The position numbers and the translations under genes were made by a program. From Collibacillus ludicampi (GTDB lineage: Bacteria; Bacillota; Bacilli; Tumebacillales; BOQE01), in NCBI RefSeq assembly GCF_023705585.1, contig NZ_BOQE01000001.1, positions 2,109,001 to 2,173,000 of the forward strand: 64,000 nucleotides of DNA. Reading direction: 5' to 3'. Shown in pieces: positions 34,474-44,197 of this stretch; position 1 is the first letter of the stretch; each line of letters opens with the position of its first letter. The notes beneath the pieces were generated by a model. That model worked only from the letters and a program-made list of their open reading frames with translations. It made no database searches and was not told where the DNA came from.

Positions 34474-34486
34474 AGGAGGAATTCGT

Positions 34487-35962
34487 GTGCAGGAATCACA
34501 TCATATTTTCATACAGGGAAAATGGCGGAAAGGAGAAGGAGGGATTCGCAAAATTATGAATCCCTCCTCCGGGGAGGTACTAACTGAAGTAAAAGAAGCC
34601 ACAGAGGAACAAGTGGATGAGGCTGTCTTGGCGGCCCGCCGAGCATTTGAAACAACCAACTGGGCTGAGAATATCGAGTTGCGGGTTCAAATGTTGCGTG
34701 AATTATCAGATAAATTAGAGGAATCTGCCGAGGAATTTGCTCTACTGGAGACTCGAAACACGGGAAAACCGATCCGCGAATCCCGGCTAGATGTGAGTGA
34801 CTCAATAACATGTCTCCGCTACTATGCGGATCTTGTTGCAAATAGGATCTGCTGGGAGAAAGAGATGTACGACGGTACGATAAGCAAGGTGGTGGAAGAG
34901 CCAATTGGGGTATGCGGATTGATTGTTCCATGGAACTTCCCATTGTTGCTTGGCATATGGAAACTTGCTCCCGCTCTGGCTGCCGGTAACACTGTAATCT
35001 TTAAGCCGTCAGAAGTAACACCACTCTCGTTTTTGAAACTAACAGAATTGATCGAAAAGAGCGAAATGCCCCCGGGAGTGTTTAACCTTGTCTTGGGGGA
35101 AGGCCGCTCTGTAGGGCATTCGCTTGTAGCCCATCCGGAAGTGGACAAAATTTCTTTTACGGGAGGCTCTGCAACAGGACGCCGAATCTATCAGGAGTGT
35201 GCCAAGAACTTAAAACGTGTTTCTCTGGAATTAGGAGGTAAATCTCCGTTATTGGTGTTCGACGATGTGGATCTAGCAACTGCTGTTGATTGGGCAATGT
35301 TTGGTTCATTTTTCAACCAGGGGCAAGTATGTGTTGCTTCCTCTCGTATCCTTGTGCACCAATCCTTATATGATGATTTCTTAACCCATCTTTCTGCAAG
35401 AGCAGCTCAAATTGTGATTGGGGATCCTGTAGATGAAACAACCGAAATGGGGCCTCTCGTTAGCGAGGCTCATCGCAAGAAAGTGGAAGAGTATATTCAA
35501 ATTGGATTAACAGATGGTGCTCGGTTGTTAAGCGGAGGGCAACGAATTCCTGACCGTTCTGGTTACTATCTGTCACCCGCAATATTTACGGATGTAAAAC
35601 AAGACATGCGAATCGTACAAGAAGAGATATTTGGCCCTGTAATTACTGTTCAACCTTTTAAAGAAGAGATAGAGGCGATTCAACTGGCAAACGATACTCC
35701 TTTCGGTCTTGCAGCCGGGGTATTGAGTAGAGATCTGGAGCGGGCTGAACGGGTGGCTGGTCGCCTAAGGGCAGGTACAGTATGGATTAACGGATACCAT
35801 ACTCCACACGTTGAAACTCCTTGGGGTGGTTTCAAACAAAGCGGTATAGGGCGTGAGTTAGGGCCCCAGGGCTTAGCTGCATTTACGGAAGCTAAACATA
35901 TCAATCGGAATCTTCAACTACAACCAATTGGTTGGTATTCGAACAAGGGGGTTAGTTCATGA
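34487..35962 (+). CDS. NAD(P)-dependent aldehyde dehydrogenase
   Basis: The 491-residue enzyme is a full-length ALDH: VPWNFPLLLGIWKLAPALAAGNT, the FTGGSATGR cofactor loop, the catalytic Glu in LELGGKSP and the catalytic Cys in FNQGQVCVASSR (about residue 283). It resembles betaine/aminoaldehyde dehydrogenases. GTG start with AAGGAGG, 13 bp after the ureohydrolase. It probably oxidises an omega-aminoaldehyde or guanidinoaldehyde produced around the ureohydrolase step. Confidence 0.9.
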   Translation: MQESHHIFIQGKWRKGEGGIRKIMNPSSGEVLTEVKEATEEQVDEAVLAARRAFETTNWAENIELRVQMLRELSDKLEESAEEFALLETRNTGKPIRESRLDVSDSITCLRYYADLVANRICWEKEMYDGTISKVVEEPIGVCGLIVPWNFPLLLGIWKLAPALAAGNTVIFKPSEVTPLSFLKLTELIEKSEMPPGVFNLVLGEGRSVGHSLVAHPEVDKISFTGGSATGRRIYQECAKNLKRVSLELGGKSPLLVFDDVDLATAVDWAMFGSFFNQGQVCVASSRILVHQSLYDDFLTHLSARAAQIVIGDPVDETTEMGPLVSEAHRKKVEEYIQIGLTDGARLLSGGQRIPDRSGYYLSPAIFTDVKQDMRIVQEEIFGPVITVQPFKEEIEAIQLANDTPFGLAAGVLSRDLERAERVAGRLRAGTVWINGYHTPHVETPWGGFKQSGIGRELGPQGLAAFTEAKHINRNLQLQPIGWYSNKGVSS

Positions 35963-36056
35963 TGAAGTATTTTATGCAGAATGTAATATAGGCATCGTGT
36001 ATTCATGGATAAAAGATCTGTTTGTTCTCAAGTATATCCATTTAGGAGGTTGACAG

Positions 36057-37444
36057 ATGACTAACCATCATCCTTTCGCCCATGATAGTATCCAGCCTAC
36101 ACCGATGAACGCGAGAACGATGGGATTATTCCCTGCGTTTTCACTATGGTTAGGTTCGAACGTTGTTGTAACCACGGTCTTTACAGGGCAGCTTCTCGTT
36201 CCCGATCTGCCTTACTTAACAGGCCTTGCCGTGATTCTTTTCGGTTCCCTTATAGGAGCGATTTTTCTGATTCTCACTGGAAATATTGGAACACGTACGG
36301 GTCTACCTACTATGGCACTATGCCGGGGGGCCTTTGGGACACGGGGAGCTCATTTGCCCTCGTTATTAAATACGACTGTTCTTATTGGATGGAGTTGGAT
36401 TCAAGCCTATATGGGGGGCTCAGTATCGATCATGCTGTGAAAAATCTTACAGGGTATAGCAACATCAATTTCTGGACCGTTTTCACTCAAGTGGTGGTGG
36501 TTCTTATCACGATCTATGGGCATAAAGGAATTGAAACCTTTGCATCATTAGCTGCACATTTTATGGTCATATTAGCGTTTGTCCTCTTTGGGTATTTGTT
36601 TACTGAGTATAATATCGGAGACTTGATTCATCTACCAACCAGCCAAAATCCCAAAAATACAGTCATCACTGGATTTGATATAGTTGTGGCTACGGCGTTT
36701 TCTTGGCTCCCGCTTGTATGTGATTATAATCGGAATGCAACATCATCGAAAACAGGAATAATTGGAACGTATGCTGGATACAACATTGGAACATTTTTAG
36801 CCATGGCTCTTGGAGCTACAGTTTCTGGTCTCTCAATCCTAAGTAACATAACCCAAACCTACGATCCCACTGATCTTATTGGAAGCAAACATCCATGGTT
36901 AGGCTTATTACCAGCACTGGTGATTTTCGTCTCGGTGGTCTCCACTAATGTTATGGCACTCTATAGTTCTACCCTGTCTTATTTGGCTGTTTTTCAAAAG
37001 CAAAAATATCTGGCTACAACGATCGTTATTGGAGTAATAACCATTCTTGGTGCATTGTTAAAACAATGGTTACTTGATCATTTTCAAAATTTTTTGCTAA
37101 TGATTGGAACACTTTTAATTCCTGTGGGCGCTTTGATGATCGTTGATTATTATCTCGTGAACAGAGGTTATTATGATCCAGATGAGATTATTAATGGTAC
37201 GAAGAAGCTATATTGGTATTTTAAAGGAGTAAACGTATATACTTATATTTCTTACTTTCTTGGAGCAGGATTCGGATACTATTTCACGTATGTCCGTACT
37301 CTTCCAACGGGAGCTACGATATTAACTTTTTTGGTAACATCTGTTGTATATTGGGGACTCATTAAAATGACAGGAAAGAGTGTGGTACCCAAGAATATCG
37401 AAAAGCCCAGAGAACTATCAACCGGATTTCAAAATACCAAATGA
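36057..37444 (+). pseudogene. NCS1-family (cytosine/purine-type) permease, frameshifted in a G run
   Basis: Codons 1-127 (ATG 36057, SD AGGAGG) give the N-terminus of a codB-like NCS1 permease (PAFSLWLGSNVVVTTVFTGQL, GTRTGLPTMALCRGAFG, IGWSWIQAYMGG). The frame stops at 36440. The rest continues in another frame from about 36412 (LSIDHAVKNLTGYSNINFWTVF, then ten or so spans) to 37444. Adding one G to the six-G run at about 36412-36417 joins both parts into YMGGLSIDHAV and a normal protein of about 462 residues. It could be phase variation, decay or a sequencing slip. The likely role is uptake of the nitrogen compound used by this operon. Confidence 0.88.
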
Positions 37445-37517
37445 TTAAGAAGGTGTACGATACGAAAAGAGAGACGTACTGATGAAATACTCTAAAAGGA
37501 GAAAGCGAGGGTTAAAT

Positions 37518-38174
37518 ATGATCAAGATTAAAAAAATAGTAGATCTTTCTCTTCCTTTGACGAATGATACGCCGATCTATCCCGGAGATCCCCAACCGAA
37601 CATCAGTGTAGCCACGACCATTGAAAAGGAAGGCTACAACTTGCACTATGTACACATCGGTTCGCAGACAGGGTCACATGTGGATGCCCCTTATCATTTT
37701 TGTGATCATGGTGAGCGTATAGATGAATCTGACTTGCGGTTATTTATCGGAACCGGTGTGGTCATTCCTGTAACTGGAAAAGGAGAGCAAGAAGAAATTA
37801 CTTTAGATGATGTAGAAACTTACTTGGATCGATTAGCTCCGGGCAAGATCGTGTTATTTCATACCGGGTGGTCCCAATATGCGGGGGAAGAAAAGTACTT
37901 TCGCCATCCGTATGTCAGTGTGGAAGTGGTGGATGAGATGATTCGTAGAGGCATACGCACCTTTTGCATTGATGCAATTAATATGGATGTCACCGGCGGA
38001 ACGTCATTTCCAGTACATGATGCGGTTGCGGCGGTCAACGGAATTATTGCGGAGAATATGACAAACTTCGAATCAATTGATTTCCCTGATCCGCTAATAA
38101 CGTTGTTTCCGTTAAAAATTGCGGGAGCCGACGGCTCACCTGTTCGTGCGGTTGCGATTGAAATAGAAAAGTAA
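37518..38174 (+). CDS. cyclase-family metal-dependent hydrolase (kynurenine formamidase-like)
   Basis: The 218-residue enzyme has the cyclase-family metal motif SHVDAPYHF (the HxxxDxPxH type, about residues 54-62), an N-terminal DLSLPLTNDTPIYPGDP and the C-terminal GADGSPVRAVAIE. Family members open cyclic or acyl amides (kynurenine formamidase, isatin hydrolase). The ATG at 37518 has GAGGG; upstream codons lack a site. It is last in the operon, so it probably hydrolyses an amide or lactam intermediate. Confidence 0.85.
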   Translation: MIKIKKIVDLSLPLTNDTPIYPGDPQPNISVATTIEKEGYNLHYVHIGSQTGSHVDAPYHFCDHGERIDESDLRLFIGTGVVIPVTGKGEQEEITLDDVETYLDRLAPGKIVLFHTGWSQYAGEEKYFRHPYVSVEVVDEMIRRGIRTFCIDAINMDVTGGTSFPVHDAVAAVNGIIAENMTNFESIDFPDPLITLFPLKIAGADGSPVRAVAIEIEK

Positions 38175-38254
38175 TCTATTTTTGATTACTTTTAATTTCA
38201 ATTTGCGGTACGGAAAACCTGCCGTTATAGTTATTGGATCACGAACCATCAAAT

Positions 38255-38278
38255 CCCCGGGGTGGTTTCCCCGGGGAA
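38255..38278. terminator. GC-rich hairpin between converging genes
   Basis: TCCCCGGGG, TGGTTT and CCCCGGGGA form a 9-bp stem. There is no T-run, so it may be a weak bidirectional terminator. Confidence 0.5.
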
Positions 38279-38292
38279 GCGGAATCGAACAA

Positions 38293-39636
38293 CTAAATCA
38301 TTTCGTTGTCTTTTTTGGGGACGAGAAGGATAGAAAGGGAAGCAAGTAGACCCGCAATAGCAAATGTATAAAAACTAAACATCTGATTCATGCCCTTCGA
38401 CATCAATAGACCGATAATAATCGGGCCTGATATCGCCCCAATTCTTCCGACTCCCAGCCCCCATCCCAAAGCTGTTGCCCGAGAGTGGGAAGAAAAGTAT
38501 TTCGTAACATAGGCATTTAACAACTGTGTATTTCCAACAGAACCAAATCCGGCGAGCCCGACAAGAACATAGACAACAAAAATGGACGATTTTACAGATA
38601 GAAGAGCAATACAAATGGCAGCTAATAGATACGAAAAGCCAATGAGACGCTGAGATCCCCAACGGTCGGCTGCCAGGCCAGCTATCAGTGTGCCCACAGC
38701 TGCGGTAAGGTTGAGCGTAAGCATGAAGGATAGACTTGAACCCAGCGGGTAACCTGCCTTTTTCATCATTTGCGGTAACCATGTGTTGAGGCCATAGATT
38801 AAGAACATACTCATGCAATAGGTTACCCATAATAGAAGCGTAGCTCTTATATATTTTCTAGAAAAAAGAGTAGAGAGTCCTTGCCATTTATTTTTCGGAT
38901 CCCGTTGCCCTTCTTCCATTTCTATTGCTTTTATATTGAGATGATAGCGCTCGCAGATTTTTTCCGCTTCTTCTTTACGATTCCGAGCGAGAAGGAAATT
39001 CACCGATTCAGGCATATACAAAATAATGAAAGGGACGAGAAGAATTGGCAATATACCAATCCAAAACAAAAAACGCCAGCCATGATTTTGCAGCAATAGT
39101 ATGGATAAGACTGCTCCAAGAACAATCCCAAAAGAGTAGCCGGTAAACATGACCGCATAGATAAACGAACGGCGCTGAACGGGTGAATATTCAATGGTAA
39201 GAGCGGAAGCGGTAGGAATGACTCCTCCCAAACCGATTCCCCCGACAAAACGAATGAAACCAAAGGTTTCCGGTGTTTGGGCCATCGCAGCCAACCCCAT
39301 TGTAATAGAAAAAACCGTTAAGCTGAAAATCAGAGTCCATTTCCGCCCGATTAAATCTGTAATTGTCCCTACCATAATGGCGCCAAATAGCATCCCCAAC
39401 AAAGCGTAACTGCCAATAGCCCCCGCTTGAACAGGGGATAACGCCCATTGCTTGTCTTCCAAAAGCTTGGGAAGGACAGCACCGTATATCCCCAAGTCAT
39501 AACCATCAGCCAACATCGAGAGGAAACAGAAAATAACAACGAGTACTGTCAAAGATGGAATAGAAACCTTATGATGTATCGCAATGCCTTCTTTTAAACG
39601 ATTTTTTTCCATCAATTTCAATGGTTTATCACTCAT
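38293..39636 (-). CDS. MFS transporter, aromatic acid:H+ symporter type
   Basis: The 447-residue protein has 12 spans and the aromatic-acid/H+ symporter signature around DGYDLGIYGAVLP (first span Asp) and the GTITDLIGRKWTLI loop. It lies downstream of the homogentisate genes on the same strand, 107 bp after the flavin reductase gene, with its own AGGGGGT ribosome site. I infer uptake of the aromatic substrate of this cluster (a phenylacetate- or benzoate-like acid). Confidence 0.85.
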   Translation of the reverse strand: MSDKPLKLMEKNRLKEGIAIHHKVSIPSLTVLVVIFCFLSMLADGYDLGIYGAVLPKLLEDKQWALSPVQAGAIGSYALLGMLFGAIMVGTITDLIGRKWTLIFSLTVFSITMGLAAMAQTPETFGFIRFVGGIGLGGVIPTASALTIEYSPVQRRSFIYAVMFTGYSFGIVLGAVLSILLLQNHGWRFLFWIGILPILLVPFIILYMPESVNFLLARNRKEEAEKICERYHLNIKAIEMEEGQRDPKNKWQGLSTLFSRKYIRATLLLWVTYCMSMFLIYGLNTWLPQMMKKAGYPLGSSLSFMLTLNLTAAVGTLIAGLAADRWGSQRLIGFSYLLAAICIALLSVKSSIFVVYVLVGLAGFGSVGNTQLLNAYVTKYFSSHSRATALGWGLGVGRIGAISGPIIIGLLMSKGMNQMFSFYTFAIAGLLASLSILLVPKKDNEMI

Positions 39637-39743
39637 GGATTTACCCCCTTAGGTTCCATCCCGGGAAGGATGGGATACCTCCGTTTCCCATCCATTCCCC
39701 CAAAAAGTAATGAATGCTCGGGCTATTCATGAGTACATCCAGA

Positions 39744-40391
39744 TTACTTTTTCTCATGATTGAAATCTTCCCTGTTATGATAAGTGGGGCGCGGATAATC
39801 GAAAACCTGGCCGATCGTCGTGTAACGCGTGCCCGCCAATCTTCCGACAGGTTTTAGCCTGTCTACATCGATTCTTCCGCTGTCCAGCAATTCATCGGCA
39901 ATGTGAAAACAGAGAACTTCACCGATGATGACATCTGCATTGGGTGCATCCTCATGGCCACCCAGCGTGAGATGTTGATGTAACCGGCATTCCATGGCAA
40001 TTTTACACTCTTGAATTCGTGGAACATCTACGATGTGCCCTGGGATCACAGTTAACCCTGCTAACTCAATTTCGCTGATATCTTCCGGCGCGTCGATCGA
40101 TGTGTAATTGATTTTCTCCACATTCGCTTCATCCACAATGTGTACGATAAACTCTTTCTTCTCAACTGCATTACGTGCCGTATCCTTCATGATCCCTCCC
40201 TGTTTTCTCATACAGCTAAACATGAGAAGCGGGGGCTCGGTACCAATAACATTAAAAAAACTGAAGGGTGCCGCATTCACGATTCCTGTTTTGCCAACAG
40301 AGGTAACAAAGGCAATGGGACGCGGAAGGACACTGCCTATTAATAGTTTGTAATTGTCTTGCCGCGTTTGTTCCGATGGGAAAATGATCAA
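39744..40391 (-). CDS. flavin reductase-like FMN-binding protein
   Basis: The 215-residue protein has the flavin-reductase-like split barrel: YKLLIGSVLPRPIAFVTSVG, VNAAPFSFFNVIGTEPPLLMFS, KDTARNAVEKKEFIVHIV and the GEVLCFHI strand. It overlaps the luciferase-like gene by 4 bp (ATGA). A pair like this is typical of two-component flavin monooxygenases in which the reductase feeds FMNH2 to the oxygenase. Confidence 0.88.
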   Translation of the reverse strand: MIIFPSEQTRQDNYKLLIGSVLPRPIAFVTSVGKTGIVNAAPFSFFNVIGTEPPLLMFSCMRKQGGIMKDTARNAVEKKEFIVHIVDEANVEKINYTSIDAPEDISEIELAGLTVIPGHIVDVPRIQECKIAMECRLHQHLTLGGHEDAPNADVIIGEVLCFHIADELLDSGRIDVDRLKPVGRLAGTRYTTIGQVFDYPRPTYHNREDFNHEKK

Positions 40392-41395
40392 AACACGTTC
40401 ACTCCCTTAAAAGCCGGCATCACTTCACGTGCAACCAATTCTATCGATTTCATCACTTTTTCATGGGGCATGCCGCCGAAGTTCATCAGCATCATGACGT
40501 GATTCATCCCGATCGCTTCATATTTCCGAATAAGCTGGATCACATCCTCCGGAGAGCCTATCGCCAATTGTTCTTTGGCTAACAGGTCGTCATAGCGTGC
40601 ATTTTTCCCGTACTGTCTGGTCTTTAAATAAAGATTTATGTGCTCTTCACTATCCTTTCTGGCTTGTTCCGACGTTTCGGCAACATAGGTGTGAAGCGCT
40701 AACGGGATTTCCAGTTGATCAAGATCGTAACCGCTTTCTTTATAGGTTTCTTTGTATCCTGAAAGAATTTCTTCAAGTTCATGGATGGAATTCGCATTGA
40801 CGTAAGGAATCCCCATGATCGGATATCCCATTTTTGCGACATAGTACGCACCCGCCGGGCGAAGGGCAGCGATCCAAGTAGGAGGCATCGGGCGCTGAAC
40901 AGGAAGTAGATTCAACTCTACATCGGTACACTCAAAATAGTTCCCCTTAAACGAAAAACGCTCACCGCTCCATGCCAATTTAATGATCTCCAGGGCTTCA
41001 TTAAAGATATGCGCCTTATTCTCTGTGGTCATATTGAAGCCAGCGAATTCGTGTGGCAGATAGCCACTGCCGATACCAAAATTTAAGCGTCCGCCGCTCA
41101 GTACGTCGGCAAGGGCGTAGTCTTCCGCTATGCGCAGCGGATTATGAAGAGGGAGAACCGCTACGGATACACCAAGACGGATCTTTTTGGTTCTCTGCGC
41201 GGCAGCCGCAATCAGCATATTGGGTGAAGTAAGGACGCCGTACTCACTGAAATGATGCTCGGCATACCATACGGAATCATAGCCGAGCCGGTCACCTGCC
41301 TCCGTTTGTTGAAGGACTTCTTCAATAAACTGTTCAGGTGTTCGGTCATACACGTGTTTGTAATTATCAAATACGGTAAACAAACTAAATTTCAT
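40388..41395 (-). CDS. luciferase-like (LLM) flavin-dependent monooxygenase
   Basis: The 335-residue TIM-barrel protein is an LLM-class enzyme: YDSVWYAEHHFSEYG, TSPNMLIAAAAQRTKKIRLGVSV, NPLRIAEDYALADVLSGGRLNFGIGSGY and AIGSPEDVIQLIRKY. It uses reduced FMN and O2 to insert oxygen. The start at 41395 has GGAGAG 6 bases upstream; an ATG 6 bp earlier overlaps that site. It is paired with a flavin reductase and placed between the reductase and homogentisate dioxygenase, so it may hydroxylate an aromatic acid to homogentisate or a related diphenol. Confidence 0.88.
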   Translation of the reverse strand: MKFSLFTVFDNYKHVYDRTPEQFIEEVLQQTEAGDRLGYDSVWYAEHHFSEYGVLTSPNMLIAAAAQRTKKIRLGVSVAVLPLHNPLRIAEDYALADVLSGGRLNFGIGSGYLPHEFAGFNMTTENKAHIFNEALEIIKLAWSGERFSFKGNYFECTDVELNLLPVQRPMPPTWIAALRPAGAYYVAKMGYPIMGIPYVNANSIHELEEILSGYKETYKESGYDLDQLEIPLALHTYVAETSEQARKDSEEHINLYLKTRQYGKNARYDDLLAKEQLAIGSPEDVIQLIRKYEAIGMNHVMMLMNFGGMPHEKVMKSIELVAREVMPAFKGVNVF

Positions 41396-41440
41396 TTTCA
41401 TCTCTCCTAAACCAAATTTTGAGTATCTTTTTCCATGTAC

Positions 41441-42610
41441 TCAGGATTTTGGAAGCCACGAATACACATAATTTTCGTCTTCGCAAGAAAGGGCCTGTTT
41501 GGTGATGCGAAGTGGTTTGAAAGTATCGATCATTACTGCATATTCATAAGTATCTTTTTTGCCGATACTCGCTTCAATCGTTCCAGGATGAGGCCCATGA
41601 GGTAATCCCATCGGATGAAGCGTCATCGAACCTTCGCTAATTCCTTTCCGGCTCATGAATTGACCATCCACGTAATAAAGGACTTCATCGCTATCCACAT
41701 TGCTATGATAGTATGGTGCGGGGATGGCTTCCGGATGATAATCAAATAACCGAGGGACAAAAGAACAGATCACGAACCCTTCCCCCTCAAAAGTTTGATG
41801 CACAGGTGGAGGCAAATGAATTCTGCCTGTAATAGGCTCAAAATTCTTGATATTAAAAGCCCAGGGATACAAATATCCATCCCACCCGACAGTATCTAAT
41901 GGGTGAAAACCATATTCGTAACTGTGCAATTGATTGTGCAGTTTGACGCGTACCTCAAACTTCCCCTTTTCATCATGTGTAACAAGTTCTTCCGGTGTCC
42001 GGATATCGCGCTCGCAATAGGGGCTGTGTTCCAGGAGTTGCCCATGTTCGTTGCGATATCTTCTGGGAGTTGTGATCGGACCCGATGACTCGATGACAAG
42101 AAAACGGGTCGCTTCAGACTCCATGACGACCCGATAGGTAGTTCCCACCGGGATCACCAGGTAATCCCCTTCCTCATAGGAAAGTTTGCCGAAAATCGTT
42201 TCGAGATACCCCTTTCCTTCATGTACAAAAAGGATCTCATCCCCTTCCGCATTCCGGTAAAAATAGTCCATTCCCACTGCAGGACGGCAAACAGCGATTC
42301 GTACATCTTCATTCCCCAGAAGATAGATTCGCCCCATGACAGGGTCATTGGATTCGCCCTGATGTTCAAGGGAAAAAGTTGCAAAATGACGATGTTGAAG
42401 AGGAATGGATTCCGCATACTTTGGTGTCAAATCTCTAATCTTTCCAACATGCTCAATCTCAGTAGGAGCATTCAAATGGTAAACAATCGATTGAATGCCG
42501 GAGAAGCCTCTCGTTCCCATCACCTGTTCCCTGTATAAGGTTCCATCTGGCTTCTTAAAAACCGTATGGCGCTTTGGAGGAATCATTCCCCGTTTTTGAT
42601 AAAACGGCAT
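41441..42610 (-). CDS. hmgA: homogentisate 1,2-dioxygenase
   Basis: The 389-residue protein is a bacterial homogentisate dioxygenase: QKRGMIPPKRHTVF start, YYHSNVDSDEVLYYVDGQF (iron-ligand His/Glu region) and LHPMGLPHGPHPG (third ligand region). It opens the ring of homogentisate with Fe2+ and O2 to form maleylacetoacetate. ATG with AAGGAG. The neighbouring FAH-family gene would act later in the same path. No maleylacetoacetate isomerase or hydroxyphenylpyruvate dioxygenase gene is nearby. Confidence 0.9.
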   Translation of the reverse strand: MPFYQKRGMIPPKRHTVFKKPDGTLYREQVMGTRGFSGIQSIVYHLNAPTEIEHVGKIRDLTPKYAESIPLQHRHFATFSLEHQGESNDPVMGRIYLLGNEDVRIAVCRPAVGMDYFYRNAEGDEILFVHEGKGYLETIFGKLSYEEGDYLVIPVGTTYRVVMESEATRFLVIESSGPITTPRRYRNEHGQLLEHSPYCERDIRTPEELVTHDEKGKFEVRVKLHNQLHSYEYGFHPLDTVGWDGYLYPWAFNIKNFEPITGRIHLPPPVHQTFEGEGFVICSFVPRLFDYHPEAIPAPYYHSNVDSDEVLYYVDGQFMSRKGISEGSMTLHPMGLPHGPHPGTIEASIGKKDTYEYAVMIDTFKPLRITKQALSCEDENYVYSWLPKS

Positions 42611-42625
42611 GTTATCATCTCCTTT

Positions 42626-43597
42626 CTATTCAATAATGTTATTTGTGAGGGTTCCCATACCTGTAACGGAGAGGGAGACCGTGTCGCCCGGTTCTAGCCA
42701 ACGATGAACCTCTTCTCCCAGTTCAAGCAAACATCCGTTTCCCACGGTTCCCGAGCCAAGAATTTCCCCCGGATAAAGGGTGACATCCGCTGAAGCTCTT
42801 TCAATCATCTGAGCGAAGGTATAATAAATGGTTTCAAAGTTTCCGGATGAAATCTCGTTTCCATTTATATAAGCTTTCATTTCCAAGCGATAACGCCCGT
42901 TGGCTGTCTTGTAACGATCCAATTCATCAGGCGTTACGAGATAAGGACCTAAGGATGTGGCAAAATCTTTCCCTTTTGCCGGTCCCAAACCTACCTTCAT
43001 CTCTTTTATCTGAAGATCGCGGGCACTCCAATCGTTCATAATCATGTAGCCAAAAATATAATCGGCAGCTTTCTCAGCAGGAATATCTCTACCTTTTTTG
43101 CCGATGACACAGGCGAGTTCCAATTCGTAATCCAGGCAACGGCTTAGCTTTGGCCTTCGAATCGATTCTCCTGTACCTACTACAGCCAGATGATTGGAAA
43201 AATAGAAGACAGGTATCTCATACCATTCCGGAATCACTTCAAGCCCTCTTCGCCCTCTCGCATTTTTAACATGTTCTTCAAATGCATAGAAATCACGTAT
43301 CGAAGGGGGCCGGGGTATGGGGGCGAGCAACTTGACATTGCGTATTGGTACTCCAATCTCCAGAATGACTTCCGGTTTGCTTTGTATCGATCCATGGATT
43401 TCCTTCCATTGCAAGGAAACCTCTTCTCCCGCTTCAATAAGAGACAGTAGGGATTCAAATACGGGCGGAGAATCCCTTCCTTGTGATCGGAACCAGTCAG
43501 CTGCTGCCTCCAATGGAATCATGTACTCTTCATCCTGAAGTTCAACAATCCAGCCCACCTTTTCTTTGCTCTGATCGCAATACGTCACCCATTTCAT
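42626..43597 (-). CDS. fumarylacetoacetate hydrolase (FAH) family protein
   Basis: The 323-residue protein has the FAH C-terminal fold: RDFYAFEEHVKNAR, LDYELELACVIGKKG with the metal-binding Glu residues, NDWSARDLQ, KGKDFATSLGP and ILGSGTVGNGC. In this cluster it would cleave fumarylacetoacetate or maleylacetoacetate to acetoacetate and fumarate. The start at 43597 (GGAGGT 7 bases upstream) is preferred over a longer frame. It is the first gene of the hmg operon and lies 33 bp behind a long-stem terminator. Confidence 0.88.
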   Translation of the reverse strand: MKWVTYCDQSKEKVGWIVELQDEEYMIPLEAAADWFRSQGRDSPPVFESLLSLIEAGEEVSLQWKEIHGSIQSKPEVILEIGVPIRNVKLLAPIPRPPSIRDFYAFEEHVKNARGRRGLEVIPEWYEIPVFYFSNHLAVVGTGESIRRPKLSRCLDYELELACVIGKKGRDIPAEKAADYIFGYMIMNDWSARDLQIKEMKVGLGPAKGKDFATSLGPYLVTPDELDRYKTANGRYRLEMKAYINGNEISSGNFETIYYTFAQMIERASADVTLYPGEILGSGTVGNGCLLELGEEVHRWLEPGDTVSLSVTGMGTLTNNIIE

Positions 43598-43629
43598 CCG
43601 TACGACCTCCGTTATCGTGAAAAGGGAAT

Positions 43630-43701
43630 AAAAAAACGGCTGCAAAATACATGATGTCTCCCCCCATCTTCGGTGAGTAACACTCATGTACTTTACAGCC
43701 G
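43630..43701 (-). terminator. long-stem terminator or attenuator ahead of the hmg operon
   Basis: CGGCTGCAAAATACATGA (43637-43654) pairs with TCATGTACTTTACAGCCG (43684-43701), with 16 of 18 Watson-Crick pairs and the other two G-U in the minus-strand RNA. Seven T follow on the minus strand. It closes the DUF3870 unit and sits just before the FAH start, so it may attenuate hmg expression. Confidence 0.8.
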
Positions 43702-43757
43702 CGTTTATCTACTACAAAGAGATGAAGGTTGTTCATCCCCATAGATATCCGGCTCTT

Positions 43758-44120
43758 TTAAGATACAGTTGTCATCATTCTCGAAGAATTTCGACATTCA
43801 AAGTAGCGATCGAATGCCGACCGAATGGCCTGGATGATGGCCCCTAACGCCGGAACAAAAACTTGATTCCGGATACGTTCAACCAAAGGATCCATTCCCA
43901 ATTTTAAATCGTATCCCTTTACTAACTGGCTAATGAATTGATTGGTTAGATCCATCACAAATGTGAAAGAAGCATCCATAATCGTATCGGTCTTTCGATC
44001 CACAACCATTACAAAACCAATGACTTTCTGTACTTCATATAGGGTGGTACCTTTCGGTAATTGAGCAAAACCCGCTACCAATACATGATTTTCATCATAT
44101 TCTAGAGGCAAATTACGCAA
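43758..44120 (-). CDS. DUF3870-family protein
   Basis: The 120-residue protein has the DUF3870 pattern: HVLVAGFAQLPKGTTLYEVQKVIGFVMVVDRKTDTIMDASFTFV and a C-terminal AIIQAIRSAFDRYF. Family members are small proteins found beside catabolic and transport genes; none has a proven function known to me. TTG start with GAGGTG 10 bases upstream. A cre-like site lies 64 bp before the start. Confidence 0.8.
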   Translation of the reverse strand: MRNLPLEYDENHVLVAGFAQLPKGTTLYEVQKVIGFVMVVDRKTDTIMDASFTFVMDLTNQFISQLVKGYDLKLGMDPLVERIRNQVFVPALGAIIQAIRSAFDRYFECRNSSRMMTTVS

Positions 44121-44183
44121 AAGGTATCGTCACCTCGCTAAATATCATTATTTTTATACTATTTTAACACTTGTTTCACTTGG

Positions 44184-44197
44184 TGTAAACGCTTTCT
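44184..44197. promoter_or_regulatory. cre-like site (CcpA)
   Basis: TGTAAACGCTTTCT fits the catabolite-responsive consensus TGNAANCGNWNNCW. It is placed to repress the DUF3870-hmg transcription unit when preferred sugars are present. Confidence 0.6.
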
